DNA from: Pseudopelobacter sp964542535
GTDB lineage: Bacteria > Desulfobacterota > Desulfuromonadia > Geobacterales > Pseudopelobacteraceae
Reading direction: 5' to 3'
NCBI GenBank assembly: GCA_964542535.1
Contig: CAZIUE010000002.1
Span: forward strand, 1-64,000
DNA length: 64,000 bases
Shown here: in pieces, positions 46,797 through 56,900 of the stretch
Position numbering within the stretch: position 1 is the stretch's first letter
Layout of the letters: every line of letters begins with the position of its first letter
Notes under the pieces: generated by a model
What the model was told of the DNA's origin: nothing
What the model saw: the letters and a program-made list of their open reading frames with translations, nothing else
The model's database searches: none
Made by a program: the position numbers and the translations under genes

Positions 46797-49700
46797 TCAG
46801 TCAGGACAATTTCATCGCACTGCTTGAGTCCCTCGACTTTGCCAGGAACAAATCCGTCTACAGCAAGACCATTGGCGCAACCGCTTTAAGCGTCGATATC
46901 ACCAAGCAGGAGATTTCTTATCCCGAGTCCGACGGTTTGGTCGTCAACGAGCGTCAGACCTGCAATTTCTCGGCGAATGAAAACTTTGTCGTGTTTGAGT
47001 GCGTCCACCGCCTGTTGCAAAAGGGCTACAAGCCGGAACACATCGAGTTGGAACCAAAGTGGAAACTAGGTCGCGGGGCCAGCGGCGGCCGGGCCGATAT
47101 TCTGATCAGGGACAATTTCGGTAAGCCGCTGCTCATCATCGAGTGCAAGACTGCCGGAACTGAATTCAAGAAAGCCTGGAACAAAACCCAGCAGGATGGC
47201 GACCAGCTTTTCAGTTATGCCCAGCAGATCAGCGAAACCCAGTTTCTCTGTCTCTATACCTCGGATTTCGAAAACGCCGAACTGACCTACCTGAGTCACA
47301 TTGTTGCCCATCGGGATAACGACCAGTACCTGGTCGCCAATCCCCATTTCAAAACATTCCGCGACGTAACCGATGTCAAGGAGCGTTTCGCTGTCTGGTG
47401 CGATACCTACAAACTCGACTACACCACCCAGGGGATCTTCGAGGACAATATTCAGCCCTACCACATCGGCAAGGACAAGTATTCCCTCGACGATCTGCAC
47501 GCCATTTCCGCCTCGGACCAGCAGAAGAAATACCACGAGTTCGCCACCATCCTACGCCAGCACAATGTTTCCGGACGGGAAAACGCCTTCGACAAGCTGG
47601 TGAACCTGTTTCTTTGCAAGCTGGTGGATGAGATCGAGAACCCCGACGACCTCAAGTTTTACTGGAAAGGGGTTGCCTACGACAGCCATTTCGACCTGAT
47701 GGACCGGCTTCAACAGCTCTATCAGGCAGGCATGGGCAAATTCCTCGGCGAGGACATCACCTACATCAACCAGAACGACGTCAATAACGCCCTGCGCTTC
47801 ATAAAGCAGAATCCGGATGCCACCCAGCGGGCGGTATGGAATCTGTTCATCCAGCAGAAGTTTTTCACCAACAACGACTTTTCCTTTATCGACGTCCACA
47901 ACGAGCGGCTCTTTTACCAGAACGCTGACGTACTGTTGAAAATCCTGCAGATGTGGCAGGATATCCGCCTCACCAACCCCACCGGTCATAACCAGTTTTT
48001 GGGAGACATGTTCGAGGGTTTCCTCGATCAGGGGGTAAAACAGAGCGAGGGACAGTTCTTTACCCCAATGCCCATCTGCCGCTTCATCATAATGAGCCTC
48101 CCGCTGGAAAGCCTGATCCGCGACAATGCCGCTCCCCCCCTGGTCATCGACTATGCCTGCGGCGTGGGGCACTTCCTCACCGAACTGGCCTTGCAAATTC
48201 AGCCTCTGCTGGAATACAAGCCCCACGCCAGCCCGGCAGAATACCACAAATCGATGATCGGCATCGAAAAGGAATATCGGCTCTCCAAGGTCGCCAAGGT
48301 TTCCGCCTTCATGTACGGCCAGCAGGGCACCCAGATCTGTTACGGCGACGGGCTGGTGAACAGCCACGAGGCCTTTCCCGATATCCGTGACGGCCACTTC
48401 GACCTGCTCGTCGCCAATCCGCCCTACAGCGTGCGCGGCTTCCTCGAAACCCTGCCCGAGGAAGAGCGCAAGGCCTATTCGCTCACTGACACCATCAACG
48501 ACGCCGAAACGGCCAACAGTATCGAGACCTTCTTTGTCGAGCGGGCCAAACAGTTACTGAAAAGCGGTGGCGTGGCCGCCATCATCCTGCCCTCGTCGAT
48601 CCTCTCCAACGGCGGTTCCACCTACATCCGCGCCCGCGAAATCCTGCTGCAGTATTTCGATGTCGTCGCCATCGCCGAATTCGGCAGTGGCACCTTCGGC
48701 AAGACCGGCACCAACACCGTCACCCTGTTCCTGCGCCGCAAGCCGATCCAGCCTGACACCGCCGAACACTATCGCGAGCGGGTGGATGAGTGGTTCACGG
48801 GATGTTCCGCCAGCAAGCGTAAGCAGGTAATCTACAAGGATGAGCATTTGATCGAGCAGTACTGCGCCCATATCAACGTGCCGCTAGCCGACTATCAGAG
48901 CCTGCTGCGCGGCGAGACTGACGGCAGTTGGAAGCCGCAGGAGCATTTCCAGCCCTACCACGACAAATTCGACAAGAGCACCGAACTGGTCAACCTGCGC
49001 AAGCAGAAAAAGTTCAAGGCGCTGGACAAGACGGAGCAGAAGACTGAGATCGCCAAACGTTACCTGACCTATGTGCAGAGTATCGAGCGCGACAAGCTCT
49101 ATCACTTCGTCATGGCCTCGGACCAGACCAATCCGGTGCTGATCATCCGCAGCCCCTCCGGCACCAAGGAGATCAAGCAGTTCCTCGGCTATGAGTGGAG
49201 TGCCGCCAAAGGTGACGAGGGGATCAAGTTCATGGAGGACGCCAGCGGAAAGCACATAACTACCCTGTACGACGGCCCGGATCGCGCCAACCCGATGCGC
49301 TTCACCCGTGCCAACCCGGCCAAGTTAAACCACCACATAGCCGCCAATTTCGAGGGCACGCTTGGGACGATTCCGACGGAATTGAGCGAGGTGGCCAATC
49401 CGGCGCGGCTGGTGGATATGCTGGATTTTTCGAGAGCGGTATTTGAGAAACCACTTAGTATCAGCCCGAATCAGGCCGTCACGTTGTCGCCAAAATGGCC
49501 AGTAGTTAAGCTTGGAGACATTGTAAATGTCCTGATTGGCGGTACGCCAGCAAGGAAAAATCCGGCATATTTCACTGGAAAAAACCCATGGGTTTCGATC
49601 GGCGAGATGGCTGGGAGGGTAATAACAGACACTAAGGAAAAGATTACTGAAAAAGCCATTAAAGACTCAAATGTGAAATTGATTCCAAAAGGCACAACTC

Positions 49701-50638
49701 TTCTAAGTTTTAAGTTATCAATAGGAAAGACCGCAATTGCCGGATGCGATCTATATACAAACGAAGCAATTGCTGGACTTATACCAAAAGATAAAAATGT
49801 CATTCTTGATGAGTATATATTTCAAATTTTCAGCGCACAACACATTAACCTTGACCTCAAGGGCCTTAACGCATTCGGCAAAAGCCTAAACATTAAGATT
49901 TTGCGCGAAGAAGTAAGAATAGCTCTGCCACCAATTGATAAGCAAGAAGAGGTTATCGCTGAATGCAAAAAGATAGACGCAGAGGTTGATGCTGCGAGTG
50001 GCGTCATTGCGAAATCCACTGAAACTATCGGTTCCAACATCGAGTCCATCTACTCATCCACCGCCCCCCGCATCGAAATCGCCACGCTCAGCACCAACAT
50101 CCAATACGGCCTGAACGAAAAAATGAACGAAGCCGGTATCGGCTACAAGATCTTCCGCATGAACGAGATCGTACAGGGGCGCATGGTGGACAATGGCGCT
50201 ATGAAATGCGCCGACATCAGCGCCGAGGAGTTCGCCAAGTACCGGCTCAACAAGGGTGATCTGCTTTTCAATCGCACCAACAGCATCGAGCATGTCGGAA
50301 AAACCGGCCTGTTTGACCTGGATGGCGAGTACTGTTTCGCTTCCTATCTGGTGCGAGTGGCTCCCGATACCAGCAAAGTCTTACCGCTTTTCCTCGTCAA
50401 AATGATGAACTCCACGGCCTTCCAAGCCGAAGCCAAAGGCAAGGCTTCCAAGTCCATCAACCAGTCCAACATCAACGCCACCGTAATGAAAAATATCAAG
50501 GTGCCGGTTCCCTCCCTGGCCGAACAGAATAAATTCGTCGCCAAGGTCGAGGGCCTGGAAAAACAGATCGCCGAGGCCCAAGCCATCATCGACGCCGCTC
50601 CCGCCAGAAAAGAGGCGGTGATGAAAAAGTACCTGTGA
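46793..50638 (+). CDS. Single-chain restriction-modification-specificity protein (HsdR-N nuclease + N6-adenine methylase + two TRDs)
   Basis: A 1281-aa fusion. Residues about 60-150 carry an HsdR_N-like PD-(D/E)xK nuclease: D102 in GGRADILI and E117-C-K119 in LLIIECK. Residues about 300-700 are a type I HsdM-like methylase: GQFFTP near 420, SAM motif DYACGVGHFL near 452, catalytic NPPYS at 542-546. Residues about 900-1080 and 1090-1281 are two HsdS-type target recognition domains, each ending in a helical spacer. No HsdR helicase is encoded. Cleavage without ATP-driven translocation, as in type IIG/BcgI-like enzymes, is inferred. The first TRD segment is much more AT-rich than its flanks, a sign of TRD exchange. 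Confidence 0.88.
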   Translation: MISQDNFIALLESLDFARNKSVYSKTIGATALSVDITKQEISYPESDGLVVNERQTCNFSANENFVVFECVHRLLQKGYKPEHIELEPKWKLGRGASGGRADILIRDNFGKPLLIIECKTAGTEFKKAWNKTQQDGDQLFSYAQQISETQFLCLYTSDFENAELTYLSHIVAHRDNDQYLVANPHFKTFRDVTDVKERFAVWCDTYKLDYTTQGIFEDNIQPYHIGKDKYSLDDLHAISASDQQKKYHEFATILRQHNVSGRENAFDKLVNLFLCKLVDEIENPDDLKFYWKGVAYDSHFDLMDRLQQLYQAGMGKFLGEDITYINQNDVNNALRFIKQNPDATQRAVWNLFIQQKFFTNNDFSFIDVHNERLFYQNADVLLKILQMWQDIRLTNPTGHNQFLGDMFEGFLDQGVKQSEGQFFTPMPICRFIIMSLPLESLIRDNAAPPLVIDYACGVGHFLTELALQIQPLLEYKPHASPAEYHKSMIGIEKEYRLSKVAKVSAFMYGQQGTQICYGDGLVNSHEAFPDIRDGHFDLLVANPPYSVRGFLETLPEEERKAYSLTDTINDAETANSIETFFVERAKQLLKSGGVAAIILPSSILSNGGSTYIRAREILLQYFDVVAIAEFGSGTFGKTGTNTVTLFLRRKPIQPDTAEHYRERVDEWFTGCSASKRKQVIYKDEHLIEQYCAHINVPLADYQSLLRGETDGSWKPQEHFQPYHDKFDKSTELVNLRKQKKFKALDKTEQKTEIAKRYLTYVQSIERDKLYHFVMASDQTNPVLIIRSPSGTKEIKQFLGYEWSAAKGDEGIKFMEDASGKHITTLYDGPDRANPMRFTRANPAKLNHHIAANFEGTLGTIPTELSEVANPARLVDMLDFSRAVFEKPLSISPNQAVTLSPKWPVVKLGDIVNVLIGGTPARKNPAYFTGKNPWVSIGEMAGRVITDTKEKITEKAIKDSNVKLIPKGTTLLSFKLSIGKTAIAGCDLYTNEAIAGLIPKDKNVILDEYIFQIFSAQHINLDLKGLNAFGKSLNIKILREEVRIALPPIDKQEEVIAECKKIDAEVDAASGVIAKSTETIGSNIESIYSSTAPRIEIATLSTNIQYGLNEKMNEAGIGYKIFRMNEIVQGRMVDNGAMKCADISAEEFAKYRLNKGDLLFNRTNSIEHVGKTGLFDLDGEYCFASYLVRVAPDTSKVLPLFLVKMMNSTAFQAEAKGKASKSINQSNINATVMKNIKVPVPSLAEQNKFVAKVEGLEKQIAEAQAIIDAAPARKEAVMKKYL

Positions 50639-50645
50639 GGGCGAC

Positions 50646-51248
50646 ATGAGTGAACCACGCAATGACAGGAAAGCATTTCCCACCTGCTGGATCATCGCCG
50701 GCCCCAATGGCGCGGGCAAAACCACCTTCGCGCTGGAATACCTGCCCCAGGCGGTCGACTGCACCCACTTCATCAACGCCGATCTGATCGCCGCTGGGTT
50801 ATCGCCCCTCGCCCCGGAGCGGGAGCTTATGGACGCCAGCCGCATCTTTCTGCGGGAAATCGAGGAGCGCATCGCGGCCCGTGAAGACTTCGCCTTTGAA
50901 ACAACGCTGGCGGGACGGACCTATCTTCGCCTGGTCGAGCGGCTGCGCCGCGACGGCTGGCGGGTGGAGCTGATCTATCTGGCTCTGCCGAGCGCCGAGA
51001 TGTCGCAACTACGCGTTGCGGAACGGGTCGCCCACGGTGGCCACAACATCCCGCAGCGGGATATCGAGCGCCGCTTTCCCCGCAGCCTGCGCCACTTGCT
51101 GGATGATTACAGCCATCGGGTCGATAGCTGCACCTGTTTCATGAATGACGGGGAGAGTCCGGTGCTGGTCTTTGAGCAGAGCGGCATTAACCGCGATATC
51201 ATGCATGACGCTTACTATCAGCTTTTGATGGAGGAGGCTAAACGATGA
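50646..51248 (+). CDS. Zeta toxin-like P-loop kinase
   Basis: A 200-aa protein with a Walker A motif at residues about 16-25 (IIAGPNGAGKTTFALEYLP), the Zeta-type FINADLIAAGLSPLAPE substrate region, FAFETTLAGRTYLRLV, and a lid-like RVAERVAHGGHNIPQRDIERRF. Zeta toxins phosphorylate UDP-N-acetylglucosamine and poison cell-wall synthesis; many chromosomal relatives with this sequence type have unproven function. It starts 7 nt after the R-M gene and overlaps a small gene by 4 nt. Confidence 0.8.
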   Translation: MSEPRNDRKAFPTCWIIAGPNGAGKTTFALEYLPQAVDCTHFINADLIAAGLSPLAPERELMDASRIFLREIEERIAAREDFAFETTLAGRTYLRLVERLRRDGWRVELIYLALPSAEMSQLRVAERVAHGGHNIPQRDIERRFPRSLRHLLDDYSHRVDSCTCFMNDGESPVLVFEQSGINRDIMHDAYYQLLMEEAKR

Positions 51249-51430
51249 ACGCCACCCAGAAACACGTGCCATCCCCGGAGGTACAGCAGCAGTTGGAACT
51301 GCTCCGGAAGGCGGTTGGCAAAACGCTGGAGAAGAAACGGCGTCTCGGCCACTACGCCGTAACCTGGAAAGACGGCAAGCCGGTCGTAACGGGTGAGGAT
51401 GCGCCGAAAACAAGGGAGAACACTTTCTGA
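51245..51430 (+). CDS. Small partner protein of the Zeta-like kinase
   Basis: A 61-aa protein, MNATQKHVPSPEVQQQLELLRKAVGKTLEKKRRLGHYAVTW then KDGKPVVTGED. It is translationally coupled to the Zeta-like gene (ATGA overlap). It is basic with an amphipathic N-terminal helix. Position suggests an antitoxin or accessory role, but it is not an epsilon antitoxin by sequence; function unknown. Confidence 0.65.
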   Translation: MNATQKHVPSPEVQQQLELLRKAVGKTLEKKRRLGHYAVTWKDGKPVVTGEDAPKTRENTF

Positions 51431-51470
51431 ACGTTCCTCCCACACCGTCACTCCGGAGGTTCTGAACCGG

Positions 51471-51873
51471 TTCGCCGACATCCCGGTGGAAAGCCTGATT
51501 TTCGAGCACCTGGCTGAGTATTACCAGGCCTTGTAGGAGAGCACCACCAAGGCCGATTCAGCCCCGTTCATCGCCTTCATGCTGCGGATGATTCTGGATA
51601 CCGTGACCACCTCCGCCCCCCAAGTCAGCCCTCACGTCACCCCCCAAGTCGGCGGGTTGCTTGTGGTAATCCAGGGAGAGATGGGCCGCGAGGCGCTGCA
51701 GACCACCCTGAGGCTTTCGGATCGCAAATCCTTCCGCGAGCGCTACCTCAATCCGGCCCTGGCCCATAGCCTGATCGAGATGACCATCCCCCATAAGCCC
51801 AACAGCCACCTTGCAGAACTATTGCCTGACCGACAAGGGGCGCCAGTGGCTGGCGCAGCACAGGGATGGATAA
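51471..51873 (+). pseudogene. Fic family protein, broken 3' fragment
   Basis: The frame reads FADIPVESLIFEHLAEYYQAL, an in-frame TAG at 51534-51536, then ADSAPFIAFMLRMILDTVTT, GEMGREALQTTLRLSDRKSFRERYLNPAL and IEMTIPHKPNS. This is the C-terminal half of a Fic protein with its winged-helix tail. Near 51811-51820 the frame shifts and the expected ending QNYCLTDKGRQWLAQH continues to TAA at 51871-51873. The AMP-transfer motif HPFxxGNGR is absent. Truncation, one stop and one frameshift make it a clear pseudogene. Confidence 0.8.
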
Positions 51874-51888
51874 CCCCGGGGAGAAGAT

Positions 51889-53334
51889 ATGGCACTGGAC
51901 TACGCCACATTAGAACTGCTCCGCCAGAACCACCCTGCGTGGCGGCTGCTGTGCGCCCATCATGCGCCGCTGGTGGCCGGTTTTCTGCATCGGCTGTTCA
52001 TCGCGCCCAATGTCCGTAATCTGTCTCAGGCAGATCTGGTCGAGGCGCTGGAAGATGAACTCTTCGTTCTCCGTGAGCAGCTGGGGGTCGAAGCCTTTCC
52101 CGGAACCGCCCAAAGCTACCTCAATGATTGGGCTGAAAACGACAAGGGATGGCTGCGGAAATTCTATCCGCCAGGGACGGACGAACCGCATTTTGATCTG
52201 ACTCCCGCGACGGAAAAGGCCATGGCCTGGCTGGAGAGCCTGACCGAACGTGCCTTTGTCGGCACGGAATCCCGCCTGCTGACCCTGTTCGAGCTGCTGC
52301 GGCAGATGAGCGAGGGAAGCCAGACAGATCCCCAGGTGCGAATCGCCGAACTGCAGAAGCGCCGCAACGATATCGACGAGGAGATCGCCCGCATTCTGGC
52401 GGGAAATATCCCGCTTTTGGACGACACCGGCCTGAAGGACCGGTTTCAGCAGTTTCTCCAATTGGCGCGGGAGTTGTTGACCGACTTTCGCGAGGTGGAG
52501 CACAATTTCCGTACCCTCGACCGGCGGGTGCGCGAACGCATCGCCCTGTGGGAAGGAGCCAAGGGGGCGCTTCTTGAAGAGATCATGGGCGAGCGCGACG
52601 CCATCGCCGATTCCGATCAGGGGAAGAGCTTTCGCGCTTTCTGGGATTTTCTGATGTCCCAGTCCCGGCAGGAAGAGTTGAGCCGCTTGCTGGAACAGGT
52701 TTTGTCCCTTCCGCCGATCCTCACCCTGCGCCCAGAACCCCGTCTGCAACGCGTGCATTACGACTGGCTGGAAGCGGGAGAACACACCCAGCGCACGGTG
52801 GCGAAGCTTTCCGAGCAGCTGCGGAGGTTTCTCGACGATCAGGCATGGCTGGAAAACCGCCGCATCATGGACATCCTGCACAGTATCGAAAATCACGCGC
52901 TGGCGTTGCGCGAGGAGGCACCAAAGGGGGATTTCATGCCCCTGGCCGAGACCACGGCTCAGGTCGAACTTCCCCTGGAGCGACCTCTCTACCGGCCGCC
53001 GCTCAAGCCCCTCATTGCCGAGATGGCGCTGGACGGAGGGGATGCGGATGTGGATACGGCGGTTCTCTACGCGCAGGTGGTGGTTGACCGGGCCGAGTTG
53101 ACCCGGTATATCCGGATGGAACTTCAGAGTCGCAGCCAGATTAGCCTGGCCGAGGTGGTGGCGCGCCATCCGCTGCGCTTTGGCCTGGCCGAACTGGTGG
53201 CCTATCTGCAGCTGGCCGGTGAATGGCCAAAGACGGCCGTGGACGATGAAGTGCAGGAACAGGTGAGCTGGCAGGTAGAGACCGGCGTCATGCGCCAGGC
53301 GACCTTGCCGCGCATTATTTTGTTGAGGAACTGA
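51889..53334 (+). CDS. jetA: Wadjet type I defence protein JetA (DUF3375)
   Basis: A 481-aa protein beginning MALDYATLELLRQNHPAWRLLCAHHAPLVAGFLHR, the standard DUF3375 start, with a central helical region and a C-terminal winged-helix-like part. JetA is the kleisin-like subunit (MukF analogue) that bridges the JetC dimer in Wadjet, an SMC complex that recognises and cleaves circular plasmid DNA. The start has GGGGAGAAG upstream. Its stop shares a base with the jetB start. Confidence 0.92.
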   Translation: MALDYATLELLRQNHPAWRLLCAHHAPLVAGFLHRLFIAPNVRNLSQADLVEALEDELFVLREQLGVEAFPGTAQSYLNDWAENDKGWLRKFYPPGTDEPHFDLTPATEKAMAWLESLTERAFVGTESRLLTLFELLRQMSEGSQTDPQVRIAELQKRRNDIDEEIARILAGNIPLLDDTGLKDRFQQFLQLARELLTDFREVEHNFRTLDRRVRERIALWEGAKGALLEEIMGERDAIADSDQGKSFRAFWDFLMSQSRQEELSRLLEQVLSLPPILTLRPEPRLQRVHYDWLEAGEHTQRTVAKLSEQLRRFLDDQAWLENRRIMDILHSIENHALALREEAPKGDFMPLAETTAQVELPLERPLYRPPLKPLIAEMALDGGDADVDTAVLYAQVVVDRAELTRYIRMELQSRSQISLAEVVARHPLRFGLAELVAYLQLAGEWPKTAVDDEVQEQVSWQVETGVMRQATLPRIILLRN

Positions 53335-53969
53335 TGATGAATGTCGCCCATACCAACCCCAGCTATTCGGACAAGCCGACCCATGAACTCTCGTCAGTGG
53401 TGGTGCCTCTGCTCAAGGGCGTGCTCTATCAGGAGGATAACCCGGGATTGTGGGGCTCGCTGCTGAATCTGCAAGCGAGCGTTCGGGATTACGTCGCTGT
53501 TCTCGGTCTGGAGCTGATGCTGGACGAGGCGGAAGGCTACGCTTTTTTGCGTTCCCGGCATGATGACGATGAGGACGGTCAGGAGATTATGCCGCGCCTG
53601 GTTGCCCGAAGGCAGCTCTCCTATCCGGTGAGTCTGCTGCTTGCGCTGTTGCGGAAGAAGCTGGCGGAGTTCGACGCCGGTGGCGGCGACACGCGTCTGA
53701 TTCTATCCCGGGATGAGGTGGTGGAGCTGATCCGGATTTTTCTTCCGGCGGGCAGCAACGAGGTGAAACTCATCGATCAGGTCGATGCCACCCTGAACAA
53801 GATTGCCGAGCTGGGGTTTATCCGCCGCTTGCGGGGGCAGGGGCAGATGATTGAGGTGCGGCGCATTATCAAGGCGTTTGTTGATGCACAGTGGCTTGCC
53901 GACTTTGACGAACGGCTGGCGGAATACCGACGGCAAGCGACCGAACCACCGGAGGGGGCGGATGGCTGA
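53334..53969 (+). CDS. jetB: Wadjet type I defence protein JetB (DUF4194)
   Basis: A 211-aa protein with the DUF4194 pattern: SSVVVPLLKGVLYQEDNPGLWGSLLNLQASVRDYVAVLGLELMLDEAEGYAFLR, then RQLSYPVSLLLALLRKKL and DATLNKIAELGFIRRL. JetB is the KITE-type (MukE-like) winged-helix partner of JetA. It overlaps jetC by 8 nt. Two adjacent ATG codons are possible at the start. Confidence 0.92.
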   Translation: MMNVAHTNPSYSDKPTHELSSVVVPLLKGVLYQEDNPGLWGSLLNLQASVRDYVAVLGLELMLDEAEGYAFLRSRHDDDEDGQEIMPRLVARRQLSYPVSLLLALLRKKLAEFDAGGGDTRLILSRDEVVELIRIFLPAGSNEVKLIDQVDATLNKIAELGFIRRLRGQGQMIEVRRIIKAFVDAQWLADFDERLAEYRRQATEPPEGADG

Positions 53970-56900
53970 AACATTGGAGCTGGATTTTATCGGCGATGAC
54001 CGGCTGGCCGGATTTCGCCTGCAACGGCTCGAGGTCTTTAACTGGGGGACCTTTGACGGCCGGGTCTGGACACTGCGCCTGAGGGGGGAAAACGGTCTTC
54101 TCACCGGTGATATCGGTTCCGGAAAATCGACCCTGGTGGACGCAGTCACCACCTTGCTGGTGCCGAGTCATCGCGTTGCGTATAACAAGGCGGCCGGGGC
54201 CGACAGCCGCGAGCGATCGCTCAAGTCCTATGTGCTGGGGTTTTACAAATCGGAGCGGCAGGAAACCCTGGGCAGCGCCAAGCCGGTCGCGCTGCGCGGC
54301 TTCAACAGTTATTCGGTGATCCTCGGTGTTTTCCACAACGCCGGCTACAGCAAGACCGTCACCCTGGCGCAGGCTTTCTGGATGAAGGATGCAGGTGCGC
54401 AACCGGTTCGTCTGTACACGGCCTGTGAACGCGACCTGTCCATTACGGCTGATTTTTCCGGATTCGGCAGCGAGATGCTCGGCCTTCGCAAGCAGTTGCG
54501 GACACGCGGTGTCGAGTTGTTCGACAGCTTTCCTCCCTATGGTTCGTGGTTCCGCCGTCGTTTTGGTATCGATAGCGAACAGGCATTGGATCTGTTTCAT
54601 CAGACCGTGTCGCTCAAGTCGGTGGGGAATCTGACTGACTTCGTGCGCAGCCACATGCTTGAGCCCTTTGATGTCGCGCCACGTATCTCCGCCCTGATTG
54701 GCCACTTCGAGGATCTCAACCGGGCTCACGAGGCGGTTCTCAAAGCCAAACGTCAGGTGGAGATGCTTACGCCTCTGGTGGCCGATTGCGAACGACACCG
54801 GGAAGTGGCGCAAACGGCGGCTAACCTGCGAGCTTGCCGTGATGCCCTGCGCCCTTGGTTTGCCACCCTTAAACTCGATCTCCTGGAGAAACGTCTCACT
54901 TCGCTGAATGAAGAGTTGACCCGGCACCGAGTCGCCACCCTGCGGCTGGAAGAGCAGCGTCGCGCCCAACAAGGACAGGAGCGTGAGCTTCGCCGCACCA
55001 TCGCGGAAAATGGTGGTGAACGAATCGAAAGCATCGGACAGGAAATCCTCCAAAAACAGGATGAACTGGAGCGTCGCAAGCAGAAAGCTTCCCGCTATGG
55101 GGAGCTGGTACGCACCTTGGGGCAACATCCCGCTGCGACCGAGGAAGATTTTCTGCGGCAGCGGTCCGAAACCGCCACGTGGCGCGAAACGACAGAAGAA
55201 GCCGAAGTTCGTACCCAGAACGATCTCAACGAGGCGGGTGTCTTCTTTGCCCAGGGGCGGGCTGAATACGATCAGTTGAAAACCGAAATCACGGGACTGA
55301 AAGCCCGGGTCAGCAATATCGACGAACAACAGATCGTCATGCGGCGCATCCTCTGTCAGGCGCTGAATCTGGCCGAAGAAGAGATGCCGTTTGCCGGCGA
55401 ATTGCTGCAGGTGCGTGAGGACGAGCGTGACTGGGAAGGTGCCATCGAAAGGCTGCTTCATGGTTTCGGCTTGTCGCTGCTGGTTCCGGATCGGTATTAC
55501 GCCATGGTGGTGCAGTGGGTTGACCAAACCCACCTGCGGGGACGGCTGGTGTACTTCCGGGTGCGGGAAGGGGTGCGCGGCGAGTTGCCGTCGCTTCATC
55601 CCGACTCACTGGCGCGCAAGCTTCACGTCAAGCCCGATTCGCCCTTTTATGACTGGATCGAGCGGGAGGTGGCTCACCGCTTTGATCTGGCCTGCTGCGA
55701 AAACCAGGAACAGTTTCGCCGTGAGACACGGGCCATTACCAAGGCCGGACAGATCAAGGCTCCAGGGGAGCGGCATGAAAAGGATGATCGTCATCGGCTT
55801 GATGATCGTCGGCGTTATGTCCTCGGCTGGAGCAATGCCGAAAAGATTGCGGTCTTGGAAAAGGATGCCAAGCGGCAGGAGACGCGTCTTGCAGAAATCG
55901 CCGGTCGCATCAGCACGCTGCAAAAGGAACAGTCCGCCCTCAAGGAGCGTCTCTCGATTCTCTCGAAGCTGGGTGAATATCCCGATTTTCGTGATCTCGA
56001 CTGGAAACCCATGGCGGTTGTCATCGCCAGGTTGGAAGCCGAGAAGCGTGAGCTTGAAGCAGCCTCCGATCTGCTCAAGACCCTTACGGCGCAATTGGTC
56101 GCGCTGGAAGAGGAGTTGAAAATAACGGAAGGTCAGCTTGATGAGCGGAAGGATAAACGCTCGAAAGCCGAGCAAAAAATCAGCGCCGCTCAAGAGCTGC
56201 AGCAACAAGCGCAGGCTCTTTTAGCGGAAACAACAGAAGATAGTGTCCAGAGATTTGATCTGCTGGAAGCGATGCGTGAGGAAGCGCTTGGCGGTCAGGT
56301 GCTGACGGTCGAATCCTGCGACAATCGTGAACGCGACATGCGCGACTGGCTACAGGCCAGGATCGACGGCGAAGATTCGAAGATCAAGCGTCTGTCCGAA
56401 AAGATCGTCAAGGCCATGACCGAATACAAAGGGATGTGGAAGCTGGAGACAGGAGAGGTCGATGCCAACCTGGCTGCGGCCCCCGAGTACAGGGCAATGC
56501 TGGATCAACTGCAGGCCGATGACCTACCCCGTTTTGAAGGACGTTTCAAGGAACTCCTGAACGAAAACACCATCCGTGAGGTGGCGAATTTTCAATCTCA
56601 GTTGGCACGCGAACGGGAAACCATCAAGGAGCGCATCGCTCAGATCAACGGATCGCTCACCCAGATTGACTACAACCCGGGGCGTTACATTAGTCTCGAA
56701 GCACAGATGAACCTTGACGCCGACATCCGTGATTTCCAGACCGAGTTGCGTACCTGTACCGAAGGAACACTCACCGGCTCGGAGGATGCGCAGTATTCGG
56801 AGTCAAAATTCCTCCAGGTGAAGCGCATCATCGAGCGGTTCCGGGGGAGGGATGAATATTCTGATCTGGATCGGCGTTGGACGGTCAAGGTGACCGATGT

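Noticed and set aside
51579..52019. 146-aa open frame read as an intact gene
   Set aside because: Its first part is the Fic remnant and its end runs out of frame into jetA; the similarity shows a broken gene.
53869..55599. 576-aa minus-strand open frame opposite jetC
   Set aside because: Antisense of the JetC head and coiled coil; no motifs.
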